64,000 bases of DNA from Chrysaora quinquecirrha (taxonomy: Eukaryota; Cnidaria; Scyphozoa; Semaeostomeae; Pelagiidae). The DNA is taken from contig JACTAT010000006.1 of NCBI GenBank assembly GCA_014526335.1, positions 1,690,738 through 1,754,737 of the forward strand, written 5' to 3'. Shown here in pieces: positions 59,482 through 64,000 of this stretch; position 1 is the first letter of the stretch; each line of letters opens with the position of its first letter. Below the pieces are notes generated by a model, which ran no database searches, was not told where the DNA came from, and saw only the letters and a list, made by a program, of their open reading frames with translations. A program made the translations under genes and the position numbers.

Positions 59482-62400
59482 CTATTCAACTAAAACATTG
59501 AAAAAAGAAATTTGTTTACCCCTTTTGATGCAGTTTTTATTCCTACAATACGCAGCCGTTATTGGTTTTTCTTCGAGGCATTTTGAATCTTCAGCAACGG
59601 GACTTTCTTGTATTTCATTTTCATTCACCTTTCGACATGTAACCTTCCTTGTTTTCACTGACAAACCGCATGTTTTGCTGCACGCTGACCAGTTGCTAGC
59701 ATGCCAAATGTATCTGCTGTACCAATGAAAATAAAACTATTAGAAACTATTATTTCAAAAAAGGCCAGTTCTGAGAAATTTCGAGGTGGCTACACGCTGG
59801 GACATAAGTGCTGCGAGAGAAGCTCTGCAACAACCAACTTGCGCGATACGAAGAATGGACGACAGAATTGCTAGAAAAACGCACAAAAACAATGCAATAC
59901 CTATCGATACCTATGCTGCGTTGCCTATTCAAACAAACCAGCTACGCGCTTCGAAAAACGACTGGCGACTCGCTAAAACATGTCGCTAAAAGTTCAACGA
60001 AATGAATTTTCTGTGACTATGTTTCCTGAGGTCGCAGAACATTATGATTCGAAAATACACCTTTTCAACTAAGAGCCTCGTTTTCAAAATTTACGAAAAT
60101 TTGTTCGTACGAAATTTTTGACCCCAAATTCAGATTGAGCACCTTCATTTTAGTGTTAACGTAAATTTTTACGCTTCTAGTTCTTACGACGTTGATTTTA
60201 GAGCGACGAAAAGTTCGTAAATCTATAAAGGATTTGACCGTGAAAAATCGCTCGGGGTGAAATTTTCACCCTCAGTCATTTTCCACGGTCAAATCCCTTA
60301 TAACTATTCTAACTTTTAATTGCTATAAAATCAACCTCGTAAGGACTAGAAGCGTAAAAATTTGCCCAAACACTAAAACGAAGGTGCTGAATTCGAATCT
60401 GACGGCGAAATGCTTCTGTGACACAATTTTAAATATTTTTGAAAACGAGGCCCTTAGTTGAAAAGGTGTATTTATCCCTGGCTACACGTGCGACTCTCTG
60501 TTTTACGGTGGCAGTGACAATTTTGACATGTCCTATTTCAATTTCAAGCAAAAAGTCACAGGTGTAGCTGCCGCTTAACCCATGTAAACTACAATAAAGA
60601 GTAAACCTGAGAAGATGATTTACCTGTTGACACAAACTCCCCCAGTGCATATAAACTCATCCGATGGACAGTTGAATTTCTCAGATTCAATTCCACTTGG
60701 CATTTGCATACAAACATATTCATCTTCTGAAGCAGAAAAAACGACTGAGAATACAAATGAGTCGGCTAATCGATAAAAATTTTAAATTTCGACTGCCTTT
60801 GCTTGTCATGAAAACGGCAAACTGATTTCCAAGGTCACAGTGTAATGAAAATAAAGAACATTATACTTATTACAAGGCGTAGGTATTGTTAATACTAAAC
60901 TGAGGGGACATTTAATAGAATCCTGTACACCCTTGCCGTCCTTTTCATTGATTTTAAGGAAATTCCCGGAAATTTTTTCTTTCCAACAGGAATCTCGTAA
61001 GCCTTTTGGAAGAGTTAAAAACCCCTGGAAATAAACAACGGAAAAAAAGCACGGACCTAAACTTTAAGCAAACTTCTAAAGCAACGCAAACTTAAGCAGG
61101 GACCAAAAGATCGCTGTCATCCTTAAAACAATCGGCTTGCACCCCATCCGTCAGAACTGCCTTGCAATGTCGTTGCATTAGCTAACGTTAATGTAACTTA
61201 GTTTTATTTGGTTAGAATCTCGGTGCTCTTTAATATCCGAAAACCACACAGAAAAGTATAAAATTGTTTCTTGAAACACAGATTATACTGACCATTACAG
61301 CTTTCTGAGCAGTCACTTTCGTTTTTCTGCCTCCACTCATAGTAATAATTGGGCTTGAACATCCGATATTGAAGATTAATTTGAGGCTGTTTAGCTGCTG
61401 CGATCTAAGCAGAAATACATCGCAAATTAGTGTCCAGTTGGGTTTGTGGCCGACGTGCAAACAAAATAAAAAAGTAGTCTACCTCTTGAAGAGATGAAGA
61501 GAATCGGGGTAAAGACGCATCTCTTTTAACAAGTTCAGTGAAATTTTGCTGCGTGATTAGTTGCAAGGGCAAGTGTAATAGATATTACATGCTTCAGCTT
61601 GTCTACAATTTTTCCTGCAACATGTCTGCAACTTGTCGCAAATTGGTCCTGCAAAATGTTGCTGCTTGCCTGCACTTTGTCCTGCAACATGATGCAACTT
61701 ATCCACAATTTGTCCAGTCCCTGTTGCAACTTTTCTGCAATTTTTCCTGCAACGTGTCTGCAATTTGTCCTGCACTATGTTGCAACTTGTCGGCGATTTT
61801 TCCTGCAAAATGTCTGCAATTTATCCTGCAACGTGTTGCTACTTGTCTGCCATGTTTCAATTTGTTTGCAATTTGTCCTGTACCATATTGCAACTTTTCT
61901 GCAATAGTGCAATTCTACTTTCCTGCAAAATCCTGCAACTTGACTGCAATTTGTCCTGCAACATGCTGCAACTTTACAACAACAAGTTGCAATGCAGCAA
62001 AGTTTTGGCTAATATCAACATATCAAAGCAAATATGTCATTCGATCAACGCTCGATTTATCGCCATGTAACGTTTGATTTTCGTAAAATTAATTCGTCAA
62101 CCTGATGAAGGCATTCCATATTCGAATTTACATACGTCATCAGATGTATCAACATATAGGGATACATAATGGGCTCAAAACTTTGTAACAGGAAGGGTCT
62201 TCAATAAAAAACGTAAAATGTTCATGGCCAGGCCAGGCGATGTTTAAAGGAATCAAATTACGTCTTTATTGACGCATGTATGTGGAAAAATAGAAAATAT
62301 AATTCTACCTACTACAAGCTGGATTATTCCATTTGATGGTCCCTCACTTTCAACAATGTAGACTCCTTTATCCTTTATTTGCTCAAATCTGTACGTGCAG

Positions 62401-64000
62401 CCCAGAATATTAGCATAAAGCGGAGCTATTTTATTTTCTTCTCTCTTTGGAAAGTTAACGTGGTTGACTGTAGATTCTCGAAGTCCTATGGAATTTGGAT
62501 GCATAAATTGTTTAACGTTGAGATGCGTGGAAAACTTAAAGTTCTGATAGGACCTAAAATCTTAAATGCCAGGGATTTCCGATCCCCAATTCTTACCAAA
62601 TGTGGGTGGGGTTCTTTTGGGACCTTTTTCTGCCTATTTAATATCATTTTGTACGGGTATGTACCCAAATGGCACGGGTGCGGGTTGTTTGGCCCAGAAA
62701 TTCTCTTTACATTATGGTATGATTTTAACCAAAACACCATAGAAGAGGATGATAAATTGAGAAAACCTAAATAATTTCACTTTGTTTCAGTCTGAATAGT
62801 GTTAATATTACTTTGACGATGTTCGCAGTGCAAGTAATGAAAGTCTTGTTGCTCTGGTTTACCGCTGTGTCTACCTTGGGTCTGTAAATTCTCGGCGGAG
62901 CATCCCCGTCCGTCCAAAACTCACATACCCCCCTCCGACACTAGGACCGAATTGCAGTCGTTTCATGAGAGATATTGCAGCAAATTTTCTTCAAATTCAC
63001 GTTTATTTGAAGGTAAAGTGAAACAAAGGATTCAAGTCCAAGTTTTTCTGTTCTAGGAGGCATTTTATCAAGTATTTTCTTTTTTGCAAGTTACCTGCAT
63101 CTTGTTTCCTCAGTTTCTACAGATATTGTCCACATTTATAGTCACAGATTCCTTTCCGCTCTTAGTCTTCTATTATTCATGCATTAGAAGTAAAATTTGC
63201 TGCACTACCCCCTCGTAGAGCGGCTGCAATCAAGGCCTTTGCACGTGGAGAGGGTTCCCTTACTCAATATATCTACCATTTTCCAGAAAAATGTCGTGCC
63301 GACCCAGACCTCTTTGAAAAGGTCTATTCCTGGCAAAATCTACCCATCTCCGATTTATTCTGAGTCTACCAACTATGCCGCTTTCAGAATAGGTCCATAG
63401 CAAACACACCCTAAGAACAATAGTAGCTAGATACATCCATTGCCATAAGATGTACGCGATATTGGCTGAATTTTATTTAAAGCTATCCTGTCCAAAACAA
63501 ATCCATACAGAATTATATAGTTTTAAAGTACATACCCACTGTTGCGTTTAGAGCTGCAAAAATCACAAAATTTAAGTTTGTCGAGCCTGGTGGGATCATC
63601 ATTAGTGTTGTTTCATCTGAAATGAAAACGTGGTTATGTACTTGTTTAAATGCTTTTGCGTAACTTAAGTTTTTTCAATAAGCCGTCTCGATTGCCTAAT
63701 GCTTTCGAGCTATTGTTTGTCAAACTTTGAATTTTGCTTGTCAAACAGTGTTTGACTGTTTGGCCACATCACTAAACATTTAATGGTTAAACAATTTTTT
63801 GTTTGTGACAAGAAGAAATATTCTAAACACTGCAAAGCCAGTTTGCCTGTCAAGATATGTTTTCTGCAACGAGGGCAGGACCTTAGGCTCTGGCCAAACG
63901 ATCAAACATTGTTGGTCAAAGATCTCAATTTCGTTTGTCAAACAATATTCGACTGTTTGGCCACATCATTAAACATTATTCGTCAAACAGTTTTTTTTGC
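59482..64000 (-). CDS. ADAMTS or ADAMTS-like protein, 3' part
   Basis: Five exons seen: 63616-63536, 62467-62313, 61404-61293, 60726-60624 and 59713-59482; the upstream part is off the right edge. They encode an ADAMTS spacer (MMIPPGSTN, GVYIVESEGPSNGIIQL), then three short thrombospondin-like units (YEWRQKNESDCSESC; a degenerate one; WHASNWSACSKTCG) and a basic C-terminal tail. Exon phases 1-1, 1-0, 0-1, 1-2 and 2-stop are identical to the matching exons of the gene at 25719-57808, and the first is 81 bp in both. Without the upstream part it cannot be said whether a protease domain is present. The product should be secreted and bind matrix. The donor of the third exon is gtcagt. The stretch right of 63616 shows no further exon, only a CAAACA-word repeat. 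Confidence 0.85.
59783..60576 (+). mobile_element. GCTACACGC/GTCGC repeat family, copy 3, interrupted
   Basis: Matches the two other copies on both sides of a nested element at 60053-60473. The right part resumes with CCCTGGCTACACGTGCGACT and ends GTCACAGGTGTAGCTGCCGC. Confidence 0.8.
60053..60473. mobile_element. AAATACACCTTTTCAACTAA miniature element
   Basis: Inverted ends AAATACACCTTTTCAACTAA and TTAGTTGAAAAGGTGTATTT. A palindromic centre holds AAATCGCTCGGGGTGAAA and CGGTCAAATCC. Half of it recurs at 27900-28150. Confidence 0.88.
61590..61990. repeat. Word-reiterated element (TTGTCCTGCAACATG)
   Basis: About 20 irregular copies of TTTGTCCTGCAA, TGCAACATGT and CTGCAATTT, all in one orientation, so closer to a minisatellite than a foldback. 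The several open frames through it are artefacts. Confidence 0.85.
63690..64000. mobile_element. CAAACA-word element at the window edge
   Basis: Same word set as 22640-23075: TGGCCAAACGATCAAACATT, GTTTGTCAAACA, TTTGACTGTTTGGCCACATC, repeated twice. Cut by the end of the window. Confidence 0.8.

Noticed and set aside
61538..62077. 179-codon cysteine-rich plus-strand frame
   Set aside because: Cysteines come from the repeated TGCAA/TTGTCC words; no start context, no domain.
1..64000. CRISPR array, operon, bacterial promoters or phage attachment sites
   Set aside because: The genes have spliceosomal introns and animal domain structure; direct repeats are irregular and without unique spacers.

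Overview
The window is nuclear DNA of an invertebrate animal. It has AT-rich introns with GT-AG boundaries, animal-specific proteins (MICAL, BORCS5, ADAMTS with a MAM domain, C2H2 zinc-finger proteins), many small terminal-inverted-repeat elements and tRNA-derived SINEs. An anthozoan cnidarian such as a coral or sea anemone fits best, but nothing here fixes the species.

Layout. 1-5263 (-): the 5' part of a MICAL flavin monooxygenase gene, running off the left edge. 6578-7176 (-): an intronless BORCS5 gene with one frame break. 9441-16168 (-) and 16942-22133 (+): two large C2H2 zinc-finger genes, head to head across a 773-bp spacer, with matching first exons, matching intron phase and a giant second exon. 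22134-25718: repeat-rich intergenic DNA. 25719-57808 (+): a complete 25-exon ADAMTS metalloprotease gene of about 1,153 codons, carrying a MAM domain on a symmetrical phase 1-1 exon cassette. 59482-63616 and beyond (-): the 3' end of a second ADAMTS or ADAMTS-like gene, tail to tail with the first and with the same spacer and thrombospondin exon phases. The window therefore holds two inverted paralog pairs.

Introns and spacers are packed with non-autonomous repeats: a TA-flanked miniature element superfamily (CACG...ATAAG ends), SINE copies all on the plus strand, micro-foldbacks flanked by direct repeats, nested insertions, a tRNA-like 171-bp tandem array, and large GAT, TTC and GGTAGA tracts. 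No transposase or reverse transcriptase reading frame was recognised.

An important data-quality signal: the seven apparent frame breaks in BORCS5 and the zinc-finger genes are all of the same sign (one base missing), and each falls in an interval containing a homopolymer. Two near-identical inverted repeats (27268-27471 and 29382-29590) differ only by one unit in five homopolymers. Together these point to homopolymer deletion in the assembly rather than gene death. MICAL and ADAMTS exons splice in frame without correction.
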